This document shows, piece by piece, positions 27,503-41,465 of a DNA stretch of 64,000 nucleotides (within the stretch, counting starts at the first letter, position 1; every line of letters begins with the position of its first letter). Source of the stretch: Vespula vulgaris. Taxonomy: Eukaryota > Arthropoda > Insecta > Hymenoptera > Vespidae. The notes under the pieces were generated by a model. That model was not told the origin of the DNA. It saw only the letters and a list, made by a program, of their open reading frames with translations, and searched no databases. The stretch is taken from positions 15,359,558 to 15,423,557 of the forward strand of contig NC_066587.1 in the NCBI RefSeq assembly GCF_905475345.1, in the 5' to 3' direction. Position numbers and translations under genes: made by a program.

Positions 27503-28277
27503 TAGCTTTCTTCGGAATCGAAGAATAGACGGCGTGGCTGGAGTTGGGTTCTCGTCTGGCTCGCTTTCGAAGACGATTCATCCTCCCGCAACTTCTTAGC
27601 CGCCGTTCGGCGTATTTTCTTCCGCGCCAGCAATTATACGAGAACTTAGGATTTCCTTCGGAATTTCCCGTGGAATTCTTATTCCCAGACCTTCGCGTCT
27701 CTTTTCCCCCCTCTGATTTGCAATAATCGCAAGGTAAGCGGATTATTTAAGAGGTCTTCCATACCTTCGCGTAGATGCACTCCACGTAAATCTTTGAAAG
27801 ATCTAGCCGAAGTAGACTTGCGACTCTACATAAGTACTTTATCCGTCTCTGCACGGAGAGAAGTAAGGAAAAGAATGATTCTCTTTATAGATAAAACCAC
27901 GCTTTTATCTTAATTATTCCAAGTACTCCATCAAAAAGAATGTTTTGTTTCAAAGTTATACGATCGATCGTTCTTTCGATAGTTACACGTACATATTTTG
28001 ACCCAGCTATCCTATCTCTACGTTCTTATTATTTTTATACCTCTGCTATTTCCTACGATTATTTCATTCCGTAAACGATATTAACCGTAACTATAAGGTT
28101 ACTTTCCTACGTATGCCATCTACCATCCGGAAAAAAGCTCCAGCTCGTCCAATTACGTAGCGTAACATATTAATGGCGTTTCATGGGAAATCAAAGGAAC
28201 ACATCATTTCTACAGTGAAGTTCTGTCAAAGAGACGAGATGCGAGGACTCTTGCTGATATGGTACTTCTCCTCGGTA

Positions 28278-28344
28278 GTCTCTCTCTCTCTCCATCTCTC
28301 TCTCTCTCTCCCTCTCTCTCTCTCTTTCTGTCTATCTATCTCTT
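28278..28344. repeat. (CT)n microsatellite, interrupted
   Basis: CT run with CCAT and CTAT interruptions. Confidence 0.92.
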
Positions 28345-28836
28345 TCTACACCCTTCGAAAAGCGGATGCTTCTCGCTTACGTATACACATGGACATGTAC
28401 CACCACAGATGCGACTAAAAAGGAGCCACGTAGACGCAGAAACAACATTTGGATTTCTATCTGCATTCGCAATCTCCTGTCTCTACCTTCATCCGTACTT
28501 ACCTTTTTCTTCTATACGCGAGACAGGAACAGAGAGAAAGAGAGAGAGAGAGAGAGAGAGCACTTCCAAGCTCAGCGACTGATTCTGTTATCTTAAAATC
28601 GCTGCGCTTTGCGTTCTTCACACGCGAACTATCCACATCGATTGGATGATCTTTTATCTTCGAGCCAGACGTCTCCCTTTTCTACTCTTTCTCTCTTACT
28701 ATCTGGCCCTTTCTTCTCGAACTCGTTCAGTTAATTGATCGATGTCTCGAAAACGACGGGTAATAGCTTGATAAAGCTCGTCTCTACTGCAGCAACCTTC
28801 TCTTCCTTTTCATCTTTCATCGTCTCGCTCTTTCCT

Positions 28837-28838
<2 letters not shown>

Positions 28839-28887
<49 letters not shown>

Positions 28888-28888
28888 A
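28839..28888. repeat. (CT)n microsatellite
   Basis: Pure CT run about 44 bases long. Confidence 0.95.
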
Positions 28889-29576
28889 ATCTTTACTTCT
28901 ATCTCTACTTTCTCTTCTTCCTTTTCTCTTTTAGTGTCTTCAATACTAGCCGGTCGTCGGTCTATGCTCCAGCATGACTTTCGTTCTACCGACTGCTCGT
29001 TTTCCAGCTACTTCTTTCTCCCCTTGGGAATTTGTTCGATGATAACGGAATGCGCTATAGAAGAAAACCGACGACTTCTAAACTCCTCGCATAAGTGGAA
29101 AATACTGATGTATTTCTCTCTAGTCCAATGTACATATATATATATATTATAAATCTCAATATACGTCTCTCATACATAACGACGATGATTATAAAACATA
29201 AACATTTTTACAATCGTCGGTAATATGATTATTTTTCCACGTAGTAACATTTATAACAGAAGCAGGGAAATTTACGAGATCGTTCGAAAATCTATGGATT
29301 ATTCTCGCGAGAGACACATCGATCTATCGAATAGTCGTCAATACGATATGTTAAAGAACGTTGAGATGTTTCAAGATATATTGAGGTCACGATCATGAAG
29401 ACAGGTGCATAGATGAGATGTACATAGTACATGAATGTATATCTGCGTATGCTGGTCTACCAAATAATTCGTCGGACGGGAATTCATCTCAACGGGGGCG
29501 CATCTGCTGACTGTAAATCAATAACAGATACCTGCTGTCGCGTAATTTGGCTACCGTCGCGTAGAATATGCGTACA

Positions 29577-29578
<2 letters not shown>

Positions 29579-29633
<55 letters not shown>

Positions 29634-29650
29634 TCTTTCTCTTTCTCTCA
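29579..29650. repeat. (CT)n microsatellite
   Basis: Long CT run followed by a short CACA end. Confidence 0.95.
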
Positions 29651-29689
29651 CACACTTCGAACACAGTACGCACTGAGTTCACCCCCTGA

Positions 29690-29930
29690 GGGGGTACAAG
29701 CGCCCCATGGCGCCGTAAGATAAATTCTCTTTGGCACTAATAGCCGTTAAATATTGGTTATGCACTTCATGGCGCGTGAACGTGGACGCGCAGCAGCTCG
29801 TATATAATTTAGTAATCGCATTGCCATGATGCGCCCACCGGAGTACACTATCGCGATGGTCGCTTTGCGAGAGGCACCAACTTCTCGTAAAACGGACTCT
29901 GGCTACATCCCTCAGGGAGTCTTCTTTTTA
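29690..29930. promoter_or_regulatory. Candidate conserved non-coding element
   Basis: A repeat-free, GC-bearing block that begins with the short inverted repeat ACCCCCT-G-AGGGGGT. No coding content was recognised. Confidence 0.2.
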
Positions 29931-32378
29931 TCGCCTCGACCATATATCACGAATAAATATTGTTGTTAGAAACGAATACGCGTTTCTATGTAACCGGGTA
30001 AATTCATTATGCGTAAAGAAGCTTCCGTATCGTCGAAATGAAAAATCTTAGAAAAGTAATAAGATCGACGACCTTACGTACGATTAAAAGAAAAAAGGAA
30101 AAAAGAGAAAAATAATAATTCAAAATCTTACCGAATTATTCGGAATATTTCTCTTCGTTGATAGCATGCACTCGAATTTTTCGAGTTGGCAAACGAGAAA
30201 AAGAAAGTAGTCGAAGTCGCAATACGATCAGACAGTCTATCCGAAAATTTATCTCAGTGGATCGAGCCTGACGGAGCATAGGAACCACTCGAAAATATTG
30301 TCGTCTTGGCGACTCGTACGAGTTCGAAGCTGAATTTTCCGGAATAACGAGGAAGAAGGGAAAAATCGACGTTCTTACCACCATCTCTCTCATCCCATTT
30401 CTCGCTACCTCCGGCTATTCTATTCGAAAACGTTCGAACTGTGAGAAAGAGGTAGAAAACGTCGCTGTAGTTCGAAAGCCAAACTTTCGGAAGAAGCGTT
30501 TGCATTTAACATCGACAACGTTGTATTCACCCCAATACCCACCATTCACATAATGTATTATCCTTTGAGATCAGCCATTTTAGAAGTGTCACTTAGCAAT
30601 TTTCGTCTTAGTTGTTGTCGTGAAAGCTTCGATTAAGAGAAAACGGTAAACAAATCATAATATTTGAGAAGAAAGTTACTCGAAAAGCAAAGACTACCCT
30701 CGTTATCACTCTAGACGCATAAATTGGCCCGAAGGAGAGTAGGTGTGGCCAAAGAAAGCTTGCCGAAAATCAGGGAGACATTCGTTAGGTTGCTTGTATC
30801 ACGTGCTCTTGTCAGTCCCTTTTACGTCAAGTTCAAATATGACTTGCTCTTACGCTTCGTTCTCCCTCACCCATTTTATTTCTCTTTTCCTCTCTCTTTC
30901 GTTTCTCTAACCTGTCTATTCTAAGTAGTAATAAGCTTAGATACGGGCCATTGTCTCACAAGGCAAATTAATTTTGAACCAAAATCTTTTCTGACGATTT
31001 GATCTTGACGAATCGCAGTTCGGTTAACTCGTACCCGATATTTTTCACTTTTTCCATTCTTAAGAAACTTTTCCTTTTTTCCAACTCGAAAGTATTTAAA
31101 TTGAAGAGAAAACCGAGATTAAAAGAGTCTTTCGTAGGATTTATCGTCGACAAGGGTCGTCGTCGTCGTCGTTGTTTTTCCCAAGTCTTAGATGTGTCTA
31201 GAAACGAGCGATCGTTTTAACGTTCATTTATGTTACGCTATCGTGATATATGGTTTCTTGTAACACGAAGAGAAACGGACTTTGCATGGCTTCGGTGTGT
31301 ACTCGGCGTACAACAGTTTCCGCCGTTGTTAACGCGAGTCACATTACAGAATTAAGCATTGAATAGGTCTCCGACGAAGACAATTAGGATAGAACTTTTC
31401 GTGACTGAAAGGAATATTGTCAGTCTCGTTGAAGCTTAATATTCGTAATGGATACCTCCTCCTTTAGTCTCGTCTCTCTAAAAAATTAGAAATTTAAAAA
31501 ACTTTAAAAATGCAAAACTTGAGGATATTAAAAATTTTAACGTAGGTATGCATATAAAATACCTACATATTTTTAAAATTTATCTCGCGTGCAACTTTAA
31601 AGATTCGCTCGGATAAATAGAACATCCTGCTGGTATGTGACAAAATCGGTGCGGCTACAATTCAACGTGTAACGAAGGAAAACCCGTTTACGACTTTTAC
31701 GATATAACGTTGCGAATTCGAGAACGTATTTGTACGGAAGTACCATATTATATTGAATTTGAACTAAAAAATTTCGAAAGACGTTTTTCACGCCGGTTTA
31801 GATCGACGAAGATCCATGGAATAGCGTTATTCAAAAAACGTATAATCCAGTTTATGTATCTTTTGTGTAATCATTAGTCTTTGAACTATTCAAGTATTTT
31901 TATTTCTTTTCAATATTTATCAAGCAAAGATATCGTTTCGTGCATCGAGATTTAAACGTATCAAATTTTCAACATTTCGCGATTCAGCATTATGTATAAT
32001 AAATTACAAATAAATATTTTAAGGTCACTCTGTGGCAAATGGTAAATCGTACGTGAAATGTGACTGACTATTAACTTAAAAGTTAAAACGTCAATACTAT
32101 TCTCCAATTAACTTGTATCAGTCGAGCGTTTATCGCTATGTACAATGTCAACGATTCGAAGTTCATGTAGCTTCGATTTCGAGAACGTATGCTACAGTGA
32201 CCCCTAATTGTACCTACATACCTCCAAATGTGGCGTCTGTTATGTTAAGCCCGATAAACGTGAACGTGTATCTACGTTCTCCGTCAGCAAACATATAACA
32301 ATATATATATACATAGATCGATAAGCACGATCGCATTTACCTCAATTTTCGTCGGCAATTAGTTCCCTCACAATGACG

Positions 32379-32382
<4 letters not shown>

Positions 32383-32452
<70 letters not shown>
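32383..32452. repeat. (TA)n microsatellite
   Basis: Long TA run with one GATA interruption. Confidence 0.95.
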
Positions 32453-32459
<7 letters not shown>

Positions 32460-33557
32460 TGTATATAATTATATATATATATTTATATTTATTATTATTG
32501 TTGAAATTATTTTACAAATTTGAATTCTTTGTTTATTAGATAGATTAATATAAATTAGGAAATTTATTTCATACTCCTGATATGTGTTTTTGTAAGTGTT
32601 TTAAAAAAGTACATATTTCGTTGAATTATGTATATATTTTGTCATAATTTGCTAATGAATGCTGTTACGAATGAACTGTACCAATATTATCCCACCTCTC
32701 TTGGCATCGCTTTTTAAAACTTTGCTTGAAGAAGAGTTTTCTGTCCTGATTGTTGCGTCTATGCCAAATGACGACTTTAATACGTTCGAACCACAATTTA
32801 TACTCAACGAAGTTACTCCATCTCTAAGTTCAAATTCCCTCTCCATCACTATTACCGCACTTAATACTTAATATACCAGCCAAAATAAAACTTGTCTTTA
32901 AAAAAAAGAAAAAGAAATGTATGCAGGATAGAAAGTAGAATCGAATACAATTTTGAGAGAAGTTATATATCTTTGAATTCTTATCGTATTGACGACATGA
33001 ATTTAAATGGCTTTTGAAGAAATAGCAGAGATTACCGAAATCGCGAAAAAAGTCATTTGTACTATAAATTATATGATTGTGATCGGTACTTTCATTTCGC
33101 TTACGTCACTCTTACAATATAATCATCTGTTAAAATATTTTTCTTGATGTAATATTAACAAAGATCTTTAATGTCGTGTTCGTAGAAAAACGATGATTCA
33201 ATTTATCTGTTCGTAAACATTTGTAAATAAATTGTATTCCATTTTCTACTTGCGAGTATATTATAACATACTGCTTATAAAATCTCTTAAAAATTGATAC
33301 ATAAGAAATAAAATGTATAAACTTTTTTTAAATCATATATAATTTAAACATTTCTTTTCGATCTAAACGTTCTAAAAACGATATAAATTTAATTACGTAT
33401 AAAACAGTATTTAGAATTACTCAGCAATTTAGAACAATTTCAAGAGAAACGAACGACTAATCACGTTCGTTCGATTTGACACCCACCGTAACGTTCCTAT
33501 TCGAATTGTGTGACAGTATCATTACGAATCTCGCAATGATCGCGTTGAGGTAGACGT

Positions 33558-33571
33558 TACGCGTACGCGTA
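33558..33571. promoter_or_regulatory. 14-base palindrome TACGCGTACGCGTA
   Basis: A perfect palindrome with two ACGCGT boxes, inside a CpG-rich, repeat-free block (33480-33660) that also holds a GCCAT-type core near 33629. Confidence 0.3.
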
Positions 33572-33795
33572 GCGTTACGTTCAGTCGATCCGCTCATTAC
33601 GTTTCATTTGTCTCGAGCCCATGAGCGCCATTTATGCGCGGCAGGCATCATTAACCCTTTTAGTGCCGGATGAGTGAGCTATCGATCGTTCGTACGAATC
33701 GTACGGATTCGATATATATTTCTGCTATCGTACCCAACCATTTACACGCTCGCGATACGATCGTGCATCGTAACATTTCCAACGTCGTAACGTTA

Positions 33796-33797
<2 letters not shown>

Positions 33798-33836
<39 letters not shown>

Positions 33837-33850
33837 TTCTCTCCCCCTGT
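33798..33850. repeat. (CT)n microsatellite
   Basis: CT run with CTTT and CCCC slips. Confidence 0.94.
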
Positions 33851-35060
33851 CTCTTTTTCTCACCCTTTGAAACATTTCAAATGAAATAAAGAGAGAAAGA
33901 TAGCAAGCGAACAGTACCGAAAACCAAGCGACATTGATCGTTCAAACGAAAGGGATACTAGGAGTTGTCTGTCCTCTTGTTTACTATTGCATGACGTAAC
34001 GCGAATAAAACGAGAAGATGAAAAGAGAATTATTGTTTACGTATTTTCCCCTCTTTTTTTTCTTTCTTATCATTAACTACCTAATCTCTCTCGATACATT
34101 AGAAGAAAAGATATTCATACGATATCTAATACATCAGCTTTAAATAATTAAATATTGCTTCATCTGAATCTCGATAATAGCTTTCTCAATTTTCAATAGC
34201 TTCGATAAGAGCACGTAGATTGACGTTCGAATTTGTAAATATACGAGAGCTTCATAATTTATTTGGAAGCTTTCATTTAATCTTCCTACGTAGTATTAAT
34301 TAAAGAATGTCCTCGTACCACCCACATATCGATCGATTTATTTTATTCCCGTTACGATTCGAGAACATCCTGCTACCATCTAACACTTCTCCCAGAAACA
34401 TCTTGTATTATTTTACCGTCGACCATTTTGATTCCAATAGAATTATTTCGTTCCGTTTACAACTTCGAGTTTATCGTCGGTTGATAATTTTACTTATATT
34501 TGTCTTTGTAAAATAAATTCACGCGTAAATTGAGCGTTGTTAAAACGTTATAAATTCTAAGCACACGATTAAAATTTAATTCGTTTGTGTAACTTATATC
34601 GTCTCCAAATGATACGTATAAAATATCAAAGTTGAACTGTTAAATCGTATTACGTAGACGTATGTATATACTCCTAGCAAATATGTATTTATATTACGTA
34701 AGAGTTACGTTAAATATAATAAAATAACGTGAACAGAGATAATGTACATATTTAAAAGAGATTTTAAAATATATTCATTTTGTAGCATATATATATGAAC
34801 GGGTGATCGGTAAAATACAATGTACGCCATTTAACTTCACATGTTAATGATTTATTAACTTATTTTCACATACAATAGTATTATGCGTGAACGATCAAAC
34901 ATTGTATAAACAAAATTTACAAAATAAAGTATAAGTCTTTACAGCTAAAAGCTACTAGTAGTAGTGGATCACATAGCTTCATACTTTTTCTCGAATCGAC
35001 AAATATTGTCGCACCCGAGCCTATCCATTTTTTTTTTTATTTTATGCTCTATCTCTCATG

Positions 35061-35211
35061 TGTATATATATATTTATATATATATTTATTTATTCATTTA
35101 TTTATTTATTTATTCATTCATTCATTCATTTATATATATTTATATATTTATATATTTATATATTTATATTTGTATTTATATATTTATATTCATATTTATA
35201 TATATAAATAT
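35061..35211. repeat. TTTA/TATA low-complexity array
   Basis: TATA, TTTA, TTCA and TATATTT units mixed over 150 bases. Confidence 0.92.
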
Positions 35212-35583
35212 TATGCCAAATATTATTAAATAAGGTAGCTTTGCTAACTTTCTCCCTAGAATCGGGGAAGGGTGGGAATTCATAGTACATATGTATATTA
35301 CACTCATTTAGATTTAACGGCCCTTCTATCTTGTAAATATAAAATTATCATCTCTTAGTATAATACCACTGACAATTGATATAATATGTATAATATTAAT
35401 ATTTATATTATACACCGAAAGTACACTCGTCGCGGTCTTAAATTTGTTTATTTATTAACGCAATCACGGTAAGTCGTTTTGTTTTACGAGTTTGACCAAG
35501 CTCTCTGTCTCTTCTTGGTATCTTTTCCGATTAGATATTCCATTTACCACAGAAAGGATATCTTTTTTCTTTCTCTCGCTTTC

Positions 35584-35589
<6 letters not shown>

Positions 35590-35624
<35 letters not shown>
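35590..35624. repeat. (CT)n microsatellite
   Basis: Pure CT run. Confidence 0.95.
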
Positions 35625-35629
<5 letters not shown>

Positions 35630-37156
35630 CTCTATACCTGTACATTTTACGCACGTTTCTCTCGTTTTTCTTTATATTTCTCTCAAAACTCAACAAGCGA
35701 ACGAAACGCTCCGTAAATATTCTACCTTTTCATAAATAATAATAGCAATAAATATTCGCCGAAAAAACTCGTCGATTTCTCTAACTCGCGTACCGAATAA
35801 TTACTATCGTTATATAGCGCTCCGAAAAAATTGATCTCTCTTTTCTTTTATCACGGTTTATTTCGCTCCCTTTCTCTCTCGCAATTTATTTTTTCTCTGT
35901 ATTTTTCGTCTAACTCATAATTAATTCGTGAACAATCTTTAGACGAATCGCTACATAGCCAAAGATGCAACGTAACGCAAACGTAGACGACTTTCGAGAT
36001 ATTAACAACATAGGCCATATTTTCTTTTTTTTTCTTCCCTCGTTCTTTCACGTTTCTTTTCTATTCTTAATTTCTTTTCTCTTTTTTTTTCCTTTTTTTT
36101 ATTTTTTACAAAATGTTCTCTCGAAACTCGTAAAGCTTCCTGCTAAACACGTAATTATCCAATCACATAAATCCTCTTTCTTTTATCCATCTTTTCATCC
36201 TTTCTTTCTACTTTCTTTCTTTCTTTCTTTTTCTTTCTCTTTATCTTAGTAAAACGCACCAACTTCGATTTTCAATAATGCGTAAATCGACCAGCCGTTG
36301 TACGGCGTGATTGCTGATTAATTACCATTAATTATTTAATAAGGCGTATTTATATATCTATTTACAGTATTGAAAATATACAAAGGACATCGGCACTACA
36401 GTATATATTCTCGAATTTAAGACGTTTGATTCTTGAGTATATGTTTACTGAGGTAAGTCTTTACTGATTCTTTTTTTTAAATTACGTTTTCCCATCGGCG
36501 TTTCGTATTCTCTCTTTCTCTCCTCCACTTTCTTTCCCTTTCATCCTTTTTCTTTTCTCTTCTTCTTTCTTTCTTTTTTCTTTTTTTTGAATACTCTACG
36601 AAGGGAAAAAAGCAATCAAAATTGATTTATATCAGTCGCATCGATGGTCGTCCGATTGAAAAAAAAAAAAAAAAAATAGAAAAGAAAAAATGTTGAGGGA
36701 GGACTAAATATGTTCTCTCTCCATTATTTCGCATTATGCGAGTCATTCGAGATGATTAGAGCGAAAGGGATTATTAAGAGCGATAAAGATAAGAATTTGT
36801 CTTATTCTTAAAACGGTCCCATTGCGACTACAGCGATACCAGCCATTTACATTATATATGTTTCTTCTTCTTCTTCTTCTTCTTTTATTTTTATTCTTAT
36901 TCTTATTCTTTTTCATTTTCTCATCTCATTTTCTTTTTCTACTTTTTTAATACAATGTGCAAAACGCTTAGAGACTTTTGAAAATCGTTGTCGAGATCGG
37001 TGATATGTGTTTCGCCACGTATCGAAATCAGACGCACGAGCTTTACGAGGTCACGACAAAAATCGTGAGTTTCTTCTTTTAAACTCGCCTCTTTTTATTT
37101 CTTTACTCTTCTTTTTTTGTCCCTCATTCTTTTTTCTTTCTTATTCTCTTTCTTTT

Positions 37157-37159
<3 letters not shown>

Positions 37160-37191
<32 letters not shown>

Positions 37192-37202
37192 TGTTTCTCT
37201 CT
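37160..37202. repeat. (CT)n microsatellite
   Basis: Pure CT run followed by a degenerate end. Confidence 0.94.
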
Positions 37203-37425
37203 CTTTTTTGATATCGTCTAAAATTTCTACGAACCGAACTGTACGGTTAGTGTGCGTGACAGCAAAAGGTCGAAATCTAAGGTACCAGGTAAACGAGACG
37301 AAATCTATGCTTCTTGAAAGACTCCATGTACATGCGATATCGCAAATTTTTGATTTGCTCTGATATAATACTTCCTTATTTTTAAGGAGACACTTTATCC
37401 GATAAAGAAAGCAAATATGTATATG

Positions 37426-37431
<6 letters not shown>

Positions 37432-37482
<51 letters not shown>
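37432..37482. repeat. (TA)n microsatellite
   Basis: Pure TA run; a second, shorter one lies at 37745-37792. Confidence 0.95.
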
Positions 37483-37485
<3 letters not shown>

Positions 37486-40435
37486 TGAACCATATATACA
37501 TATATAAATGTGTGTATGTATGTATTTATGTATATGGTATAAAGCTTCATTTCGAATAATCGACATCACTTTTCATGTTTTCGAATCTCTTATGAGAAAT
37601 CGAATCAAACCTTGCTATTTTCGTCTGTGTTCGCTTTATATTTCTTTTTTCTTTACGCTCGCATCTTTTTTGCTATCTGAAAAATTCGCTGTGACATCTC
37701 TCTCTCTTTCTTTCTTTCTCAGTGTGATTATCATCGACATATTTACAAGCACAATATATGTATATATATGTATATATATATATATATATACATCGCTAGA
37801 AAATTGTTACAGACCCGTTTCATATTTTATGTTAATTATGTTGCGGACACGGTATGCAAAGTTATGTGTTTGTCGATTTTAAAAGAAACTCACGGATAAT
37901 AATGTATGAAAGACATGAATTGAAAATCGCGCGACAGTTTTCTTTTTTATTTATTTTTTTTTATTTTTCCATTTTTGATACTTGCATCTCCTTTATTGTC
38001 TATCGTATGTTCAATCGCGACGAACTCTTCTCTTATTTTCTTTTTTTTTTTTCTTTTTAATACTACATCTAACCAAATATTCCTGCGAGATATACTCAAA
38101 ATCTTCCTTCCCTTGCTAGCTATATAACGTACGTTAATTACACAACTTATATAAATTTTTCATAGTAACATGTTTTTTTTATGTTTTTTTTTGTTCTTTT
38201 TTTTGTATTTTTTCTTTTTTACGGTAGATACTTCGACGATCAATGACCACGAGTGATAAAAATTTCTAAGCAAATATCCGAGAACTTTTTTCACGTTTAA
38301 TTATCTAAAATGCTCCCGACAATTAATCCTTCCATATTATAATCATTCCATGTAAAATGCGATCAACGAGTTAAGGTACACCATTAAAAGCGAATTCAAT
38401 ATCTCCTTCGTTTGTTCCGATTAATTAAAAAACTTAAATACAATACTTTCTTCGTAATAACGTCCAGTCGGTGACGCGTATCGCTCTTTTCTATATATAC
38501 AAATCCGATTAACGGAGTATGTACTTAATCGTATTTATAAAATTATTATGCCGAGATTTAAAATATTTTTCACGAACCATCCTTCCGTTAGTTAAAATGG
38601 TCGAACATGTCGAATCAATATTTATAATAATGGTGTACAACGCGAGGTCGTATCATTAAAACGATCCTTTCCGCCTACGCTTGCGTCTAAATATACATAG
38701 ATAGCTTTTTAATAAAACTGATAGCTCGTATACTATTTCCTTGCTATAGATGTACATACACGCATTGATATCGATCGGTAAAATAGTATTCGAGAGTTTT
38801 ACGCATTGTATTCGAAATATTCTTATCGTTAAGGATAACAATCTTTTTTGTACGTAAAAATTTCAATTCAGAGTGATTCGATGAAAGTATCGCTAAAATC
38901 TTCGTCGATCGTAAGCGTAAGTCGGAAAGGCAATAATATTGTAATTATCGAAATTTGTTTTTTTTTTCTTATTTTGTTCTCTTTTTTTCCTTTTTCATTT
39001 CTTTTCTTTCATTGTTATTCTTGGAACCTTGCCGAGAGGAAAGTATTCATATTTATATTGTAAACAATATTCGACGGAAATTCGCCTATATCCGTTTCAT
39101 ATACGATTTTATCGTTTGGAATAAAAAGGACATTCTATGTACAAGCGCACGTATATACGTATAAGTATATACTATATCTATGATATATACACGCTCAGAA
39201 TTTTAGGATGGGAAAGTCCGTAAAAAGAAAAGAGTCTACGGGCTTTTCATTGTTATCAATCCATAAGTCATTAATTCATTGTTTTAAGTAATCGTGAAAC
39301 GTCGGATATAGGCCAGTCGTACGTCGGCCATTGATTTTCGTACGACGGTAGAGACATACATACATATTGTTCCGATCACGCGAATACATTGTGTGCATTT
39401 GTTTCTCTTTTTTCTTTTTTTTTTTTTTTGCTTTCACGTAAAAACGATTTTCACCATAAACTAGCACCATTGGAATAATAATAATTCGCGATTAATCGAA
39501 CGATGAATTTAATCTTTTGTCCAAAGTTGAAATTGATCTCATTATACCGGTGAACGTCGCAAGATCGTAACGAGCGAGATCTTTGATCGTTAGTTTCGTA
39601 GTCGTTGTAACGAACGAACGAACAGGAAGTAACGATCAATTATGCGAGTGGACGTCGATGAAAAGCCGAGAGCTCGGTAGCCGTAGACACGCCTGATATA
39701 AAAAGTGTCCCCATGCTGCCATTAGAGATTAGTTCTCCTTTCTCACGGCTCGTTACTTTGATTCCGATCACTCTGATTCTCATCTCCCCACTTCATATCA
39801 TTCTTTCTCTCTCTCTCTTTCTCTTGATTATATCGACATAAAACTTTTCTTCGTTCGTTTTTCTTAGACTAGTTAGGCTTTTCCCGATGACTTTTGCACG
39901 CAAAGGGAAAGGAAAAGAAAAGAGGTTACGTCTTGTAGAAAAGGTAGAATGAGGAATGAGAAACGTCGGATTATTATATAGACGATCGCCTATACAAATG
40001 CGGTAACGATTAATCTCCCTTTACTCTGGAACGAGTGACAGCCGACAAAGGGAATACTTTTATCAGCGATCAATCGCAACGTGGAACAACTGAGAAATTC
40101 TTAATTGAAGGGTATCGACAAGAAGCGAACGACGTCAAGGTAGGTATGCGTGTCTCGATTTTTCGTTTCAAAGAAACGCGATCGGGAGAACGTGTTCTTC
40201 GATGCTAATCAATCGTAAAGGAGCTTTCAGGACTCTAGACGGAATAAATAAGGAGTAAGAGGAACGAAGAAAATTCAAAGATTTTTCTCTTCGGGGCCGA
40301 TTAAAAGGAGGAATGGATAATTATAAGAAACAGCTTTGTGCCATTTATATCGTTCGATATTCGAATTAATCGATTTTTCCTATTTCCGAATTATTCTGAT
40401 CTACGATAGGCGAATAAGTTGTTATAAGTGAATTA

Positions 40436-40685
40436 TCATCGACATTGCTTTTGATCGGCTTTTCCATTATCCAAACTTGCTCCCATTGATCTCTTGGACG
40501 ATCTCTTAGAGACGGCATTGCCAGCAGGACTTCTCGTGGTCGTGGTCGGACTCGAAGAAACCTTCGATGATCTTCTTACCGCTGATGCCGTCTTCTCTCG
40601 ATGATGCGACGATTCGCTTATCTTGTCCAGTTCCGCCATAGCCTCTTGTATCGCATTTTCCAATTGCATATTCAATTTACGACTT
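40436..40685 (-). CDS. sba: sba exon G: conserved C-terminal helix and stop
   Basis: The last coding exon of the long form: 250 nt, one base completing a Lys codon from exon F, then 82 codons and TGA. The acceptor is TGTTTTTTAG with AG at 40687-40686. The joined protein reads RKKFRKSRKLNMQLENAIQE and continues AMAELDKISE. Vertebrate MBD5 ends with a closely similar block (KLNNHLEAAIHEAMSELDK), so this helix is a hallmark of the family. After it comes a Ser/Thr/Arg/Lys-rich tail (VSSSPTTTTRSPAG, SKRSSKRS) ending KADQKQCR, probably disordered. No canonical AATAAA was found on the minus strand within about 2 kb. An ATTAAA occurs at 39513-39508, so the 3' UTR may be close to 1 kb or much longer. 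An ATG at 40705 lies in the intron and is not a start. Confidence 0.93.
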
Positions 40686-40820
40686 CTAAAAAACACAAGG
40701 GTCAAGCATAAAATCGTAAAGTTAATCGAGTAATAGGCCTTGGAATGCCGCTTCGATCGGCATACGATTAAATAAAATTATATGATAATAATAATGATAA
40801 TGATAATGATAATAATAATG

Positions 40821-40873
<53 letters not shown>

Positions 40874-41465
40874 GAATAATATGATCGGTGTATCAAGCAA
40901 AAGCGAAACGAAAATCTAAACGTGCTACGAAAAGGGTAGAAACAATCGCCGTTAAGAAAAAGATATATGTATAGCAAAATAGTAATACATATATAATTTC
41001 GTTTCTTATAGTTTTCCAAATATTTTATCGTTACTTTTTTTAAACGATTCGATCTTAATTCATCGTTCCTCGTAGATTTCGTTCGTTGCGCTTACGATAA
41101 TAAAAACTGCGAGAACACGTAAAAGAAATCGATTTATATTATATGAGTTAATTGGCTGTTGGTTTGCTAATGAATATTGCTGTATGTTTACGATCGTTTC
41201 ACGTAATCATTTTTAATTTATCAAACATTCTTCTCTTTTCGCATGGAAAGAAAAATGCGTTCCTTTTTTTTTTTTGTTCTTTTTCTTTAAGTAGCACAAG
41301 TCGATAAAAATCAGCAACCACGTACAGCAATCTACTTTCATACCGATGAAATTGTCTGCTAAGGACAAAAGTTTCTTTGGAAAACAATTTGTTATATAGA
41401 TGAGATTTTGTAAAAAAGACTCGATCTCTTTGTCAGAGATCTGATAAAGGTCGAATCAAACTCAC
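40686..41465 (-). other. sba intron F-G, 780 nt
   Basis: An intron between the PWWP exon and the terminal helix exon, phase 2. It contains an AAT/GAT microsatellite at 40783-40882. Confidence 0.85.
40783..40882. repeat. (AAT)n/(GAT)n microsatellite in sba intron F-G
   Basis: Mixed AAT and GAT triplets with a pure AAT core. Confidence 0.95.

Larger units (their letters stand above)
25659..32382. other. Gene-free stretch rich in CT/GA runs
   Basis: No gene was recognised. Several CT and GA tracts fall between 27.4 and 29.7 kb. A complex, CpG-rich block lies at 29690-29930, and a further moderately complex region at 30120-30520. Confidence 0.55.
32453..40435. other. Gene-free stretch and probable 3' UTR of sba at its right end
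   Basis: No independent gene was recognised. Poly-T, CT, TA and TTTA tracts dominate 35-38.3 kb. The right end must include the 3' UTR of the long sba form, whose end is not defined. A CpG-rich block lies at 33480-33660. Confidence 0.55.
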
